A stretch of 64,000 nt of DNA, taken from the NCBI RefSeq assembly GCF_004402485.1, contig NZ_SOFG01000024.1, positions 248,001 through 312,000 on the forward strand, written 5' to 3'. A program made the translations under genes and the position numbers. The DNA is from Cryobacterium algoricola (GTDB lineage Bacteria > Actinomycetota > Actinomycetes > Actinomycetales > Microbacteriaceae). Positions 46,916 through 55,575 of the stretch are shown here, piece by piece (position 1 is the first letter of the stretch; the number at the start of each line of letters is the position of its first letter). The notes beneath the pieces were generated by a model. It did no database searches, was not told the DNA's origin, and saw only the letters and a program-made list of their open reading frames with translations.

Positions 46916-48237
46916 CTCTCACCTGGGAACCGCGCCCCGTCGCATTAGCGCGCGCGCTCCGGGTCGCCCGCCCCGAACGGGTCGGCGTGGTCTCGTCCAT
47001 CGTCGGCCTCGGCCTCGAGGTCCGTGGGCTCAACTCGGCGATCGGCGACCTGGTCGCGATCGGGGACGACGCCGAGATCGATGCGGAGGTCGTTGCGACG
47101 ACGCAGGACGGCATCCGCTGCATGCCGCTCGGCCGGATGACCGGAATCCGGGTCGGCGCACCGGTCCGGTCCGACGCGACCCCGCACCTCGTGCCCACCG
47201 GCAGCGGCCTCTTCGGCCGTGTCATCGACGGGATGGGCCGCCCCATCGACGGGAAGGGACCCCTCGTCGTCGAGGAGTACGTCTCGATCGACCACGACAG
47301 CCCCTCCGCGATGCAGCGGTCCCGCATCACGACGCCGCTGCAGCTCGGCGTGCGCGTACTCGACACCCTCACGAGCGTCGGCCGCGGCCAGCGCATGGGC
47401 CTCTTCGCCGGTTCCGGGGTCGGCAAGTCCTCGCTGCTGTCGATGATCGCGCGCGGCACCGACGCGCAGGTCTCCGTGATCGCCCTCGTCGGGGAGCGCG
47501 GCCGTGAGGTGCGCGAATTCCTCGAAGACGACCTCGGGGCAGAGGGCCTCGCCCGCTCCATCGTCGTGGTGTCGACCTCGGACGAACCGGCCATGATGCG
47601 CCTGCGCGCCGCCTTCGTCGCGACCCGCATCGCCGAATCCTTCCGGGACCAGGGCGCGGACGTCATGCTGATGATGGACTCGCTCACCCGGGTCGCGATG
47701 GCCCAGCGCGAGATCGGCCTCTCCGTCGGCGAACCCCCGGCAACCCGCGGCTACCCGCCATCGACGTTCTCCCTGATGGCGCGGCTGCTCGAGCGCGCAG
47801 GCACCGACCGGTCCGGCTCGATCACGGGCATCTACACGGTGCTCGTCGACGGCGACGACCACAACGAACCCATCGCGGATGCCGCACGCTCGATCCTCGA
47901 CGGACACGTCGTCCTCGACCGCAAGCTCGCCGTCCAAGGCCATTTCCCGAGCGTCGACGCCCTCGCCTCGATCTCCCGGGTGGCCTCCCGGGTCAACACC
48001 CCGGAACAGAACCGGCTCGCCGGAACGCTTCGCAAGGTGCTCGCCGCGCGGCGGAACGCCCAGGACCTCCTCGACGTCGGCGCGTACAAGGCCGGCACCA
48101 ACCCGCTCGTCGACGCGGCCGTGGACAACGAGGCCGCGATCAACGAATTCCTGCAGCAGCGGATGGACGACCAGACGTCCGCCCCGCTCGCCTGGGACCA
48201 GCTCACCCGACTCACCCGGCTGTTCGGAGGCCTCTGA
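46912..48237 (+). CDS. fliI: Flagellum-specific ATPase FliI
   Basis: A 441-residue F1-beta-like ATPase. Walker A is FAGSGVGKSSL, Walker B is VMLMMDSLTR, and GERGREVREFLEDDL plus GEPPATRGYPPSTFSLMARLLERAG are FliI-specific blocks. It powers early steps of type III export. Starts 4 bases inside the fliH end. Confidence 0.96.
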   Translation: MTLTWEPRPVALARALRVARPERVGVVSSIVGLGLEVRGLNSAIGDLVAIGDDAEIDAEVVATTQDGIRCMPLGRMTGIRVGAPVRSDATPHLVPTGSGLFGRVIDGMGRPIDGKGPLVVEEYVSIDHDSPSAMQRSRITTPLQLGVRVLDTLTSVGRGQRMGLFAGSGVGKSSLLSMIARGTDAQVSVIALVGERGREVREFLEDDLGAEGLARSIVVVSTSDEPAMMRLRAAFVATRIAESFRDQGADVMLMMDSLTRVAMAQREIGLSVGEPPATRGYPPSTFSLMARLLERAGTDRSGSITGIYTVLVDGDDHNEPIADAARSILDGHVVLDRKLAVQGHFPSVDALASISRVASRVNTPEQNRLAGTLRKVLAARRNAQDLLDVGAYKAGTNPLVDAAVDNEAAINEFLQQRMDDQTSAPLAWDQLTRLTRLFGGL

Positions 48238-48671
48238 TGAAACGTGACTTCGCCCTCGCCGGACTCCTCCGGTTGCGCCACCTGCAGCAAGACGCCGCTG
48301 CCGGGGAACTGGCCGCGGCCAACGCCCTGCTGCACTCGAACGAGGCCAGGCGTGCGGAGGCATCCGCGGCCCTGACCGTGCTCCCGAGCGAGGCGACCGG
48401 CACGGCATCCCTCGCCGCGATCGCGGCCGGCCGTACCTCGGCGCAGAGCATGCTCGCCGACCTCGACGCGCTCGGCCGGGACTACCGGCGGACCGCCGAG
48501 ACCGCGCACGCCGCCTTCACCGCGAAGCGTGCCGAGTCCGTCGGACTCGAAAAGCTCGAGGACCGCCACGGCATCTTCGTCGCCGCGGAGGACCTCCGGG
48601 CGGAGCAGACCGTGCTCGACGAGATCGCGTCGACCGGGTGGCACCGCCGCAAGGCCGGAGGCACCCGATGA
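48237..48671 (+). CDS. fliJ: FliJ-like export chaperone
   Basis: A 144-residue protein expected to form a long antiparallel coiled coil (LLRLRHLQQDAAAGELAAANALLHSNEARRAEA ... KLEDRHGIFVAAEDLRAEQTVLDEIA). Place between fliI and the hydrolase gene and length fit FliJ, which is poorly conserved in sequence. Confidence 0.75.
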   Translation: MKRDFALAGLLRLRHLQQDAAAGELAAANALLHSNEARRAEASAALTVLPSEATGTASLAAIAAGRTSAQSMLADLDALGRDYRRTAETAHAAFTAKRAESVGLEKLEDRHGIFVAAEDLRAEQTVLDEIASTGWHRRKAGGTR

Positions 48672-49372
48672 CGATGGTCGACGCCCTGAGCCGGATCAGC
48701 ACGATCCAGGCCACCCTGGCGCGCTTCGATGCCCTGAACGCCGCCTCGGCGCCGACGGCTGCGGCCGCCGCCGCGACCACCACCGCAGACAGCACCGGAA
48801 CCGCGGCGACCTTCGCAGACGCCCTCGCGGCCGCGGCCAGCAAGGCGACGAGCGCGGCGAGCGGTGCCGGCGTCGCCACCGGCAGCGTGACCGGAACCGA
48901 CATCGTCACCTCGGCACAGAAATACCTCGGCGTACCCTACGTCTTCGGCGGCACCAGCTCGAGCGGCATGGACTGCTCCGGGCTCGTACAGAAGGTCTAT
49001 GCCGACATGGGCATCTCCGTTCCGCGCCTCGTCTCGGGGCAGATGAAGATCGGCACCGAGGTCGCGTCCCTCGCCGACGCGAAGCCGGGGGACCTGATCG
49101 TCACGGGCGGCGGCGAACACATCCTGATCTATGCGGGCAACCACAAGGTCATCCACGCTCCCTACGAAGGCCGCACGGTCTGCGAGGTCGAGGCCTACAT
49201 GAAGGATTCGGACATCGACACCATTCGCCGTGTGATTCCGGACGCCCCCGCTGCGTCCAGTGCCGCATCCTCGGCGTCCGCGGCCCTGACCGCGGCGAAG
49301 GCTGCCGCGACATCCGGCACCGCCGACCTCCTCAGCGCCGCCCTCGCCTCGATGATGAAGAGCGCCTCCTGA
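48668..49372 (+). CDS. NlpC/P60 cell-wall hydrolase of the flagellar operon
   Basis: A 234-residue protein. After ~75 residues rich in Ala/Thr comes an NlpC/P60 domain: catalytic C103 in GMDCSGLVQKVY, H151 in GGGEHILIY and a third polar residue around H163 in KVIHAPY. Such enzymes cut peptide bonds in peptidoglycan stems. In this slot Gram-negatives have FlgJ and other bacteria a transglycosylase, so this is probably the local wall-opening enzyme for rod growth. It has no recognisable signal peptide, which suggests export through the flagellar apparatus itself. Coupled to fliJ and fliK. Confidence 0.85.
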   Translation: MTMVDALSRISTIQATLARFDALNAASAPTAAAAAATTTADSTGTAATFADALAAAASKATSAASGAGVATGSVTGTDIVTSAQKYLGVPYVFGGTSSSGMDCSGLVQKVYADMGISVPRLVSGQMKIGTEVASLADAKPGDLIVTGGGEHILIYAGNHKVIHAPYEGRTVCEVEAYMKDSDIDTIRRVIPDAPAASSAASSASAALTAAKAAATSGTADLLSAALASMMKSAS

Positions 49373-51444
49373 TGCCGGCATCTTTCGGTAGCGCCGTGTC
49401 CGCGCACGCCTCCCTCGCCCGGGCCAACGCCCAGGCCCTGCTCGCCAGTGCAGCGTCGGATGCCCGGACCGGGAACGGGACGAGTTCCGGAGCGAACATG
49501 AGCGCGGGCAGCTTCGCCGCCGCGCTCGACACGGCCAGGGACGCCGGGACGATCCAGCGTCGTGAGGCCTCGAGTGCCTCCGTCGACGCGCGGGCCGTGA
49601 CCGCACGGGCGGCTGAGGCTGCGCTGTCGCGCTCGACCGCGGATGCCTCCGCCCGCGAGCGGATGGACGCGTCCGCCGCGCGGTCCTCGGCGCATGACGC
49701 CGCCCGGACATCGGCAGCCCGAACGTCGGCACGCCAGGACACACGGGAATCCGCCGGGGAATCGGCCCAGAAATCCGGACAGACGGCACGGGACGCGCAG
49801 GATGCCCGTGCGGCACGGTCGGTCCAGATCGCCAGGGACGTGCGCTCGGTCAGGGCCGCACGGAGCGCCCACACCGAGCGGGACTCCCAGCCGGAACCGA
49901 CGTCCCTGTCCGGCCACGGATCTGCCGGCAGGGAGATCTCCTCCGGACAGTCGGCATCCGGATCAGCAGCGACGTCCGGGGCACCCGGACAGGCTGGACA
50001 GCCGGCGAGCCAGCCGGGAGCTGACCACGCGCCGGCAGCCGCGAAGCGTGACCTGCTCCTGGCCGATTCGGCATCCCTCTCGGCCTCGACGTCGACTTCA
50101 GCCGCCGGGTCGGTCTCGGCTTCAGGTGCGGCTTCAGGCGCGGCATCAGGCGATACTGCGCCCAGCGGTTCAGCGGTCGCCCCTGCTCCGTCGTCCGGTT
50201 CGACGGCTCCGGAATCCGCGCCCGTCGGTTCCGCGACCCTCGAGTGGGCGCCGGTGGGCGCCGCCGCGGCTTCACTGCCGTCTCCCGTCGGTGCCGCACC
50301 GGCAGAGTCAACGCCCGTGAATTCTGCATTCGGGACCACGACGTCCGGCGCCCAGGGCGTCACGACGGGGGCGGTTCCGGCCGAAGCGGCCGTACCGACC
50401 GGCGTTCCGGGAGACCGCGGGACCGGCGCGGCCACCGGCGCGAGCGGTGTCGCTCCCGGCGCACCGACGACCGGCACGGACGCACCGAACGGCCAGGCGG
50501 GTTCGACGGGGGCGACGCTCTCCGGTACGAACACCGAGACACCGGGTGCCGTCCTCACGGACCTGGCGGGCCGCGCATCCGCCGCGGCCGCCCGCACCGC
50601 TGCTACTCCCGGCGACACCCGCGTGGGCCTCGCGCCCACGACACCGGTCGACCCGCGCGCCGCCTCCGCGGCCGTCACCGGCTCGGACGGCAACCTTTCG
50701 GCCGGTGCCGGTTCGGACCATGCCGGAACGGGCAATTCCAACGGGGGAGCGGTCGCCGACCCTGCCGGCGCATTCCGTTCGGCAACGGCAACCGCACCCC
50801 TTGCTGCCGCAGGCACGGCTTTCGCGTCCGTCGCTTCCGCGGCGACCCCCACCGACCCGACCACCGTGGGCACCGCATTCCCGGTTGCCCCGCACACGGT
50901 CGCCTCGAATGCGGCCGTCACGGCGGCATCCGCTGCCGGAGCCTCGACCGCGACGCCGGGAGCTGCGCCGCTCGCCGACCTGCCGTTCGCCGGCCAGGTC
51001 GGCCGCGGCCTCGCCAGCCTGATCGGCGCGGCGAACGGCGAACACGCGATGACCATCACCGTGAACCCCGACAACCTGGGCCCCGTCATCGTGCGGGCCC
51101 ACATCGGCGGCAGTGCGATTCGGGTGGAACTGTTCGCCCCGACCGATCTCGGCAGGGACGCGCTGCGGGCGATCCTGCCCGAGCTTCGGCGCGACCTCGC
51201 CCAGGGTGGTCTGGATACCCGGCTTGACCTGTCCGGAAACTCCCAGCCCGACGATTCCCGTGCAGCGGGCTCCGGTGCCTTCGGCGCCCCCGGCAGGCAG
51301 GATGCCCGGTCCAGTCCGGATCCCGGATCCGCCCGGGCACCCGATCAACCCGGTGACGCTCGGGAGACCGGGTTCCCTCCGGCCGCACCGAGGTTCCGGG
51401 ACGACCCCCTCGGCTACCGCCCCTCCGTCGATGTGCTGGCCTGA
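49372..51444 (+). CDS. fliK: Flagellar hook-length control protein FliK
   Basis: A 690-residue protein. The first ~530 residues are Ala/Ser/Thr/Gly-rich with little order, including a charged stretch (~120-180) of repeated ARDxxxAR-type units. The C-terminal domain (~545-620) has HAMTITVNPDNLGPVIVRAHIGGSAIRVELFA and LRAILPELRRDLAQGG, the FliK substrate-switch domain acting on FlhB. The length of the unordered part is expected to set hook length. The start overlaps the hydrolase stop. Confidence 0.88.
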   Translation: MPASFGSAVSAHASLARANAQALLASAASDARTGNGTSSGANMSAGSFAAALDTARDAGTIQRREASSASVDARAVTARAAEAALSRSTADASARERMDASAARSSAHDAARTSAARTSARQDTRESAGESAQKSGQTARDAQDARAARSVQIARDVRSVRAARSAHTERDSQPEPTSLSGHGSAGREISSGQSASGSAATSGAPGQAGQPASQPGADHAPAAAKRDLLLADSASLSASTSTSAAGSVSASGAASGAASGDTAPSGSAVAPAPSSGSTAPESAPVGSATLEWAPVGAAAASLPSPVGAAPAESTPVNSAFGTTTSGAQGVTTGAVPAEAAVPTGVPGDRGTGAATGASGVAPGAPTTGTDAPNGQAGSTGATLSGTNTETPGAVLTDLAGRASAAAARTAATPGDTRVGLAPTTPVDPRAASAAVTGSDGNLSAGAGSDHAGTGNSNGGAVADPAGAFRSATATAPLAAAGTAFASVASAATPTDPTTVGTAFPVAPHTVASNAAVTAASAAGASTATPGAAPLADLPFAGQVGRGLASLIGAANGEHAMTITVNPDNLGPVIVRAHIGGSAIRVELFAPTDLGRDALRAILPELRRDLAQGGLDTRLDLSGNSQPDDSRAAGSGAFGAPGRQDARSSPDPGSARAPDQPGDARETGFPPAAPRFRDDPLGYRPSVDVLA

Positions 51445-51533
51445 GTGACAGCCCAGCGGATGACCGGCCGGACACCGATCCTGTTCGACACCACGACCAC
51501 GAGATCCACGAGAACCACCAGAAGAGAGAACCC

Positions 51534-52013
51534 ATGACGATCGAAGCCATCGTGGCCGCCTCGGCAGCCGGAGCAACGGGAGCAGCGACCGCGACCGCCG
51601 GCGTTTACAGCGGATCGACGACAGCGCGCACGCCGAGCCAGAGCCTCGATTCGGAGGCCTTCATGAGGTTGCTCGTCACGCAGCTGAAGAACCAGGACCC
51701 GAGCTCGCCGATGGACTCGAACCAGATGATCAGTCAGACCACTCAGCTCTCCATGATGGAGAAGCTCACGGCGCTGTCGACGACCTCCGACGAGAACTTC
51801 TCGCTTCAGATGCGCATCGCGGCAGCCGCCCTGGTCGGGCAGAACGTGACATACACGGATGCCACCGGGACCGCGGTCACGGGAGTCGCCTCCGCCGTGT
51901 CCTACGCCGGTTCGGTGCCCCAGGTCACGGTCGGGGGAGTGAACGTCAAACTCGACGCGATTTCCGGAGTGACGACCCCGGCGACACCGGTTGCCGCGGC
52001 GACCACGACCTGA
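51534..52013 (+). CDS. flgD: Hook-capping protein FlgD
   Basis: A 159-residue protein whose central motif SEAFMRLLVTQLKNQDPSSPMDSNQMISQTTQLSMMEKL is the conserved FlgD N-domain. It caps the hook during assembly. It is short, lacking most of the C-terminal Ig/tudor domains of larger FlgD. AAGAGAGA precedes ATG 51534. The 89 bases after fliK hold a CCACGA repeat tract and no separate sigma-28 box. Confidence 0.93.
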   Translation: MTIEAIVAASAAGATGAATATAGVYSGSTTARTPSQSLDSEAFMRLLVTQLKNQDPSSPMDSNQMISQTTQLSMMEKLTALSTTSDENFSLQMRIAAAALVGQNVTYTDATGTAVTGVASAVSYAGSVPQVTVGGVNVKLDAISGVTTPATPVAAATTT

Positions 52014-52086
52014 CGCACGACACAGCCCTTCCGGCCCCCAGTCACCACACGCTTTCCACCCTTACCGTTTCGAAAGGCAGCATCCC

Positions 52087-53283
52087 ATGCTTCGTTCCCT
52101 GTATTCCGGAATCTCCGGCCTTCGCGCGCACCAGACCATGCTGGACGTCACCGCGAACAACATCGCCAACGTCAACACGACCGCGTTCAAGTCCTCATCG
52201 GCACAGTTCCAGGACACCCTGTCCCAGCTGACCCACGGCGCGGGCTCGCCCCAGACCGTCGTCGGCGGCACCAACCCGGCCCAGGTCGGCCTCGGCGTGC
52301 AGGTCGCGGGTATCTCCACCAACTTCGCCCAGGGCTCCACCCAGTCGACCGGTCGCGCGACCGACATGATGATCTCCGGCGACGGCTTCTTCGTCACCCA
52401 GCTCGCCGGTCAGACCCTCTACAGCCGCGCAGGAGCGTTCGACTTCGACGCCCAGGGCCGGCTTGTGTCGCCGTCCGGCGCGCTCGTACAGGGCTGGAAC
52501 GCCGACGCGGCGGGCACGGTCAATCAAGGAGGGGCGCTAGGCACGATTACCCTGCCGCTCACAACCATTCAGCCGCCATTGGCTTCAGCGAAGGCCACCG
52601 TGACCGGCAACCTGCCGGCGGATGCGGCCCCTGATGCGACCGTGGTCCGCGAATTCACGGCGTATGACAAGACCGGCGCCGCGATCCAGGTCTCCTTGAC
52701 GTTCAAGAACACGGCGGCGATTGGTGTCGCCCCGACCTGGAGCGTCTCGTCACCTTCGTCGACGGACACGCCTCTTCTGACGTTCGCCGGTGGGGTAATG
52801 ACGTCGACGCCGAACAAATTCACTGCAACAGTCAACGGTGTCGATATCGATGTCGACCTCAGCACGATCTCGGGCGCTGCCAAGCTCAGCGTGTTGACCG
52901 CCACGAGCACCGACGGCCACGCGGCCGGCTCGCTGACGTCGTTCACCCTCGGTGCCGACGGCACCCTGACCGGTCTGTTCAGCAACGGCAAGCAGCAGTC
53001 GATCGGCCGGATCGCCCTCGCGACCTTCACGAATCCCGGTGGTCTCGAAAAGGCCGGATCATCGGAGTACCGGTCGACCACGAACTCGGGAACCGCCGTC
53101 CTCGGCGCCGCCGGGTCCGCCGGAATGGGCACCCTGACCAGCGGCTCCCTCGAGATGTCGAACGTCGACCTCTCCCAGGAGTTCACGAACCTGATCGTCG
53201 CCCAGCGCGGTTTCCAGGCCAACGCCCGCATCATCACGACGTCTGACGAGGTCCTGACCGAGCTGACAAACCTCAAGCGGTAG
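52087..53283 (+). CDS. flgE: Flagellar hook protein FlgE
   Basis: A 398-residue hook protein: MLRSLYSGISGLRAHQTMLDVTANNIANVNTTAFKSS at the N-terminus, MISGDGFFVTQLAG in the D1 region, and the C-terminal TSGSLEMSNVDLSQEFTNLIVAQRGFQANARIITTSDEVL. The middle (~165-270) is the variable D2 domain with a slightly lower G/C content. AAAGG lies before ATG 52087. A strong hairpin follows the stop. Confidence 0.95.
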   Translation: MLRSLYSGISGLRAHQTMLDVTANNIANVNTTAFKSSSAQFQDTLSQLTHGAGSPQTVVGGTNPAQVGLGVQVAGISTNFAQGSTQSTGRATDMMISGDGFFVTQLAGQTLYSRAGAFDFDAQGRLVSPSGALVQGWNADAAGTVNQGGALGTITLPLTTIQPPLASAKATVTGNLPADAAPDATVVREFTAYDKTGAAIQVSLTFKNTAAIGVAPTWSVSSPSSTDTPLLTFAGGVMTSTPNKFTATVNGVDIDVDLSTISGAAKLSVLTATSTDGHAAGSLTSFTLGADGTLTGLFSNGKQQSIGRIALATFTNPGGLEKAGSSEYRSTTNSGTAVLGAAGSAGMGTLTSGSLEMSNVDLSQEFTNLIVAQRGFQANARIITTSDEVLTELTNLKR

Positions 53284-53305
53284 TCCCGTAGAGCTTCGGC
53301 GCGTT

Positions 53306-53336
53306 CGTGGCCGGGTCCGTCGAGGACCCGGCCACG
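53306..53336 (+). terminator. Terminator hairpin after flgE
   Basis: A perfect 13-bp stem (53306-53318 with 53324-53336) with a 5-base loop, starting 22 bases after the flgE stop. It probably marks the end of the long flgB-flgE transcript. Confidence 0.8.
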
Positions 53337-53356
53337 GGCATCCGCCGGCCCGGAAC

Positions 53357-53383
53357 TAACCTTCGGCGTCCGACGACCGACAG
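53357..53383 (+). promoter_or_regulatory. Weak sigma-28-like promoter before flbD-motA-motB
   Basis: TAAC (53357-53360), 15 bases, ACCGACAG (53376-53383). The spacing matches the other four promoters and 6 of 8 positions of the -10 octamer match GCCGATAG. It lies between the flgE terminator and flbD, where a promoter is needed. Confidence 0.45.
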
Positions 53384-53429
53384 TGGTGCCTGACGGTCGG
53401 TGTGACCGTCGAGACCAGGGACGGGCCCC

Positions 53430-53735
53430 ATGATCGTTGTGACACGGCTAAACGACAGCCAGTTTGCGATCAACCCCGACTTGATCGAGCGCATCCACGC
53501 CAGCCCGGACACGACCCTGGTCATGGTCGACGGGGCGAAGTTCATCGTCCTCGAGACCCTCGACGAGATCATCGAGAAGATCGCCCGCTTCCGGGCGCAC
53601 GTGATCTCGCTCGCCTCCCTCACCGACGACCGCGACTACCGGTCCGGCGCCCGCTCCCTCGAGATCCCGACGGGACCGCACGCGATCGAGGACCAGGTCC
53701 AACCGGGCAGCGGGCAGCGCCCGCGGAGGCTCTGA
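53430..53735 (+). CDS. flbD: FlbD-family small flagellar protein
   Basis: A 101-residue protein with MIVVTRLNDSQFAINPDLIERIHASPDTTLVMVDGAKFIVLETLDEII, the conserved core of Gram-positive FlbD (unrelated to the Caulobacter regulator of that name). Its role is not well defined; it is typically located between flgE and motA, as here. The C-terminal ~35 residues are unconserved. Coupled to motA by a TGATG overlap. Confidence 0.88.
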   Translation: MIVVTRLNDSQFAINPDLIERIHASPDTTLVMVDGAKFIVLETLDEIIEKIARFRAHVISLASLTDDRDYRSGARSLEIPTGPHAIEDQVQPGSGQRPRRL

Positions 53736-54547
53736 TGGATCCGGCAACCCTGATCGGGATCGCCCTCGCCTTCGGCTCCATGGTCGCCATGATCTCCCTC
53801 GAGGGATCGACGATCATGTCGATCCTGCTGCCGGCACCGATGATCCTCGTCTTCGGCGCCACGATCGCCGTCGGCATCGCCGGCGGAACCATCAACGACG
53901 CCCTCAACGCGTTCAAGGCGCTTCCCAGTGCGTTCAAGGGAAAGACCACCCCACCCCAGGACGTGATCGACCAGATCGTCGTGCTCGCGGAGAAGGCCCG
54001 CAGTGCCGGGCTCCTCGCGCTCGAGCAGGAGGCAGACGCGATCGACGATTCGTTCCTGCGCACGGCCCTGCAGAACATCGCGGACGGCACCGACGGCGAC
54101 GAGTTGCGGATCCTGCTCGAGGACGAGCTCGCGACCGCGACGAAGATCAGCCGGAACGCCTCGAAATTCTTCGTGACCCTCGGCGGGTACGCCCCGACGG
54201 TCGGCATCATCGGCACCGTCATCTCGCTCACCCACGTCCTTGAGAACCTCGACTCCCCGGCGACGCTTGGCCCGATGATCGCCGCGGCCTTCGTCGCGAC
54301 GCTGTGGGGACTCGTCTCGGCCAACTTCATCTGGCTGCCGATCGGCAACCGCCTCAAGCGGCTCTCCGACCTCGAGGTCGAACGGATGACCCTCCTGATG
54401 GAAGGAGCTCTCGCGGTTCAGGCCGGCAGCCAGCCGCGGCTCCTCGGCGAACGTCTCAGGGCCATGGTCCCGTCCGCTCCGGCTAAGAAGGCCAGCAAGG
54501 CGGAGAAGGCGGACAAGGCAGACAAATCACTGTCCGAGGCAGCATGA
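53735..54547 (+). CDS. motA: Flagellar stator protein MotA
   Basis: A 270-residue four-span membrane protein: ATLIGIALAFGSMVAMI, a second span near residues 34-52, then a cytoplasmic loop with EKARSAGLLALEQEADAIDDSFLRTALQ, and two spans from ~145 (FFVTLGGYAPTVGIIGTVISLTHVL and LGPMIAAAFVATLWGLVSANFIWLP). Conserved prolines and the torque-generating charged loop are present. It conducts protons with MotB. The C-terminus is a Lys/Ala/Asp repeat tail (KKASKAEKADKADK). Confidence 0.95.
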   Translation: MDPATLIGIALAFGSMVAMISLEGSTIMSILLPAPMILVFGATIAVGIAGGTINDALNAFKALPSAFKGKTTPPQDVIDQIVVLAEKARSAGLLALEQEADAIDDSFLRTALQNIADGTDGDELRILLEDELATATKISRNASKFFVTLGGYAPTVGIIGTVISLTHVLENLDSPATLGPMIAAAFVATLWGLVSANFIWLPIGNRLKRLSDLEVERMTLLMEGALAVQAGSQPRLLGERLRAMVPSAPAKKASKAEKADKADKSLSEAA

Positions 54548-55458
54548 GTGCGGCCAAGGGGCGCGGCGGGGCCCGAGGCCGTGGCCGAGGCCGCGGCCTC
54601 GAAGAAGAACACGTCGAGCACGTCGACGAGCGCTGGATGGCGTCGTACATGGATATGGTCACCGTGCTGATGTGCATGTTCATCGTGCTGTTCGCGATGT
54701 CTTCCGTCGACGAGGTCAAGTTCGTGCAGCTCAAGAATTCCCTCGCGACGGGCTTCGGTTCCGTCGACGTGGGCAAGATCGACACGGCAACGGGTGTGGT
54801 CGTCTCTGCCGCGAACGCGAACGCCAATGACCCGGCTGCACAGGACCTCGGCACGACGGGCGCGACCTCGACGTCGACCGCGACCGCAACGGCGACCCCT
54901 GCCCCGACGCCCGCGCTCACGGACCTTCAGATCGCGACCCAGGAGATTTCAGAACTCACCTCGGTGCAGGCGGCCCTGCAGGCCGCCGTCACCGCGCAAG
55001 GCATCGACTCGATCGTGCAGTTCACGATCGATGCCCGCGGTTTGACCATCGGGCTCGTCGGAACGGACGCGTTCTTCGCCCCCAACCTCGCCACCCTGAG
55101 CCCGAAGGCGACGGCGGTCATCGATGCCCTGTCGCCCATCCTCGCAGCCGACAAGCGCGAAGTGAGGGTCGAAGGCCACGCCGACCGGCACGGCGTCACC
55201 CTGAATTACGCGACCGACTGGGAACTCTCCTCGGCGAGGGCGACGAGCGTCCTGCGCAGGCTCGTCGAGTCTGGCGGTGTGGCGGGGGAGCGGATCTCCG
55301 CGATCGGCTACGGCTCGACCCGCTCCGTCACGACCGCCGATTCCCTCGATGCGATGGCGCAGAATCGCCGCGTCGACGTCGTCCTGCTCTCGAGCGAACC
55401 GGATGCCGTCCGCGCGCTGATCCCCTCGATCCTCGCCGGGCAGCAGGCCGGACCCTGA
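54544..55458 (+). CDS. motB: Flagellar stator protein MotB
   Basis: A 304-residue protein. The N-terminal 20 residues are Gly/Arg repeats. The single span (WMASYMDMVTVLMCMFIVLFAMS) carries D37, the expected ion-binding aspartate. Residues ~150-290 form an OmpA-like peptidoglycan-binding domain (VRVEGHADRHG ... LSSARATSVLRRLVESGGV ... ISAIGYGSTR). It anchors the stator to the wall. The start overlaps motA by 4 bases. Confidence 0.95.
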   Translation: MSAAKGRGGARGRGRGRGLEEEHVEHVDERWMASYMDMVTVLMCMFIVLFAMSSVDEVKFVQLKNSLATGFGSVDVGKIDTATGVVVSAANANANDPAAQDLGTTGATSTSTATATATPAPTPALTDLQIATQEISELTSVQAALQAAVTAQGIDSIVQFTIDARGLTIGLVGTDAFFAPNLATLSPKATAVIDALSPILAADKREVRVEGHADRHGVTLNYATDWELSSARATSVLRRLVESGGVAGERISAIGYGSTRSVTTADSLDAMAQNRRVDVVLLSSEPDAVRALIPSILAGQQAGP

Positions 55459-55540
55459 GCGGCGGACGGACGCCAGGCATCCTGAGCCAGGCAGAGCAGT
55501 CAACCCGCGCATGATTTCGCCCGGAATCCCGGCGAGCTGC

Positions 55541-55567
55541 TTACCGGACGGATTCACCGGCCGATAG
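55541..55567 (+). promoter_or_regulatory. Sigma-28 promoter of the fliM operon
   Basis: TTAC (55541-55544), 15 bases, GCCGATAG (55560-55567). The -10 box ends only 8 bases before the fliM GTG at 55576, so the transcript should be leaderless or nearly so. Confidence 0.88.
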
Positions 55568-55575
55568 TTGCAGTC

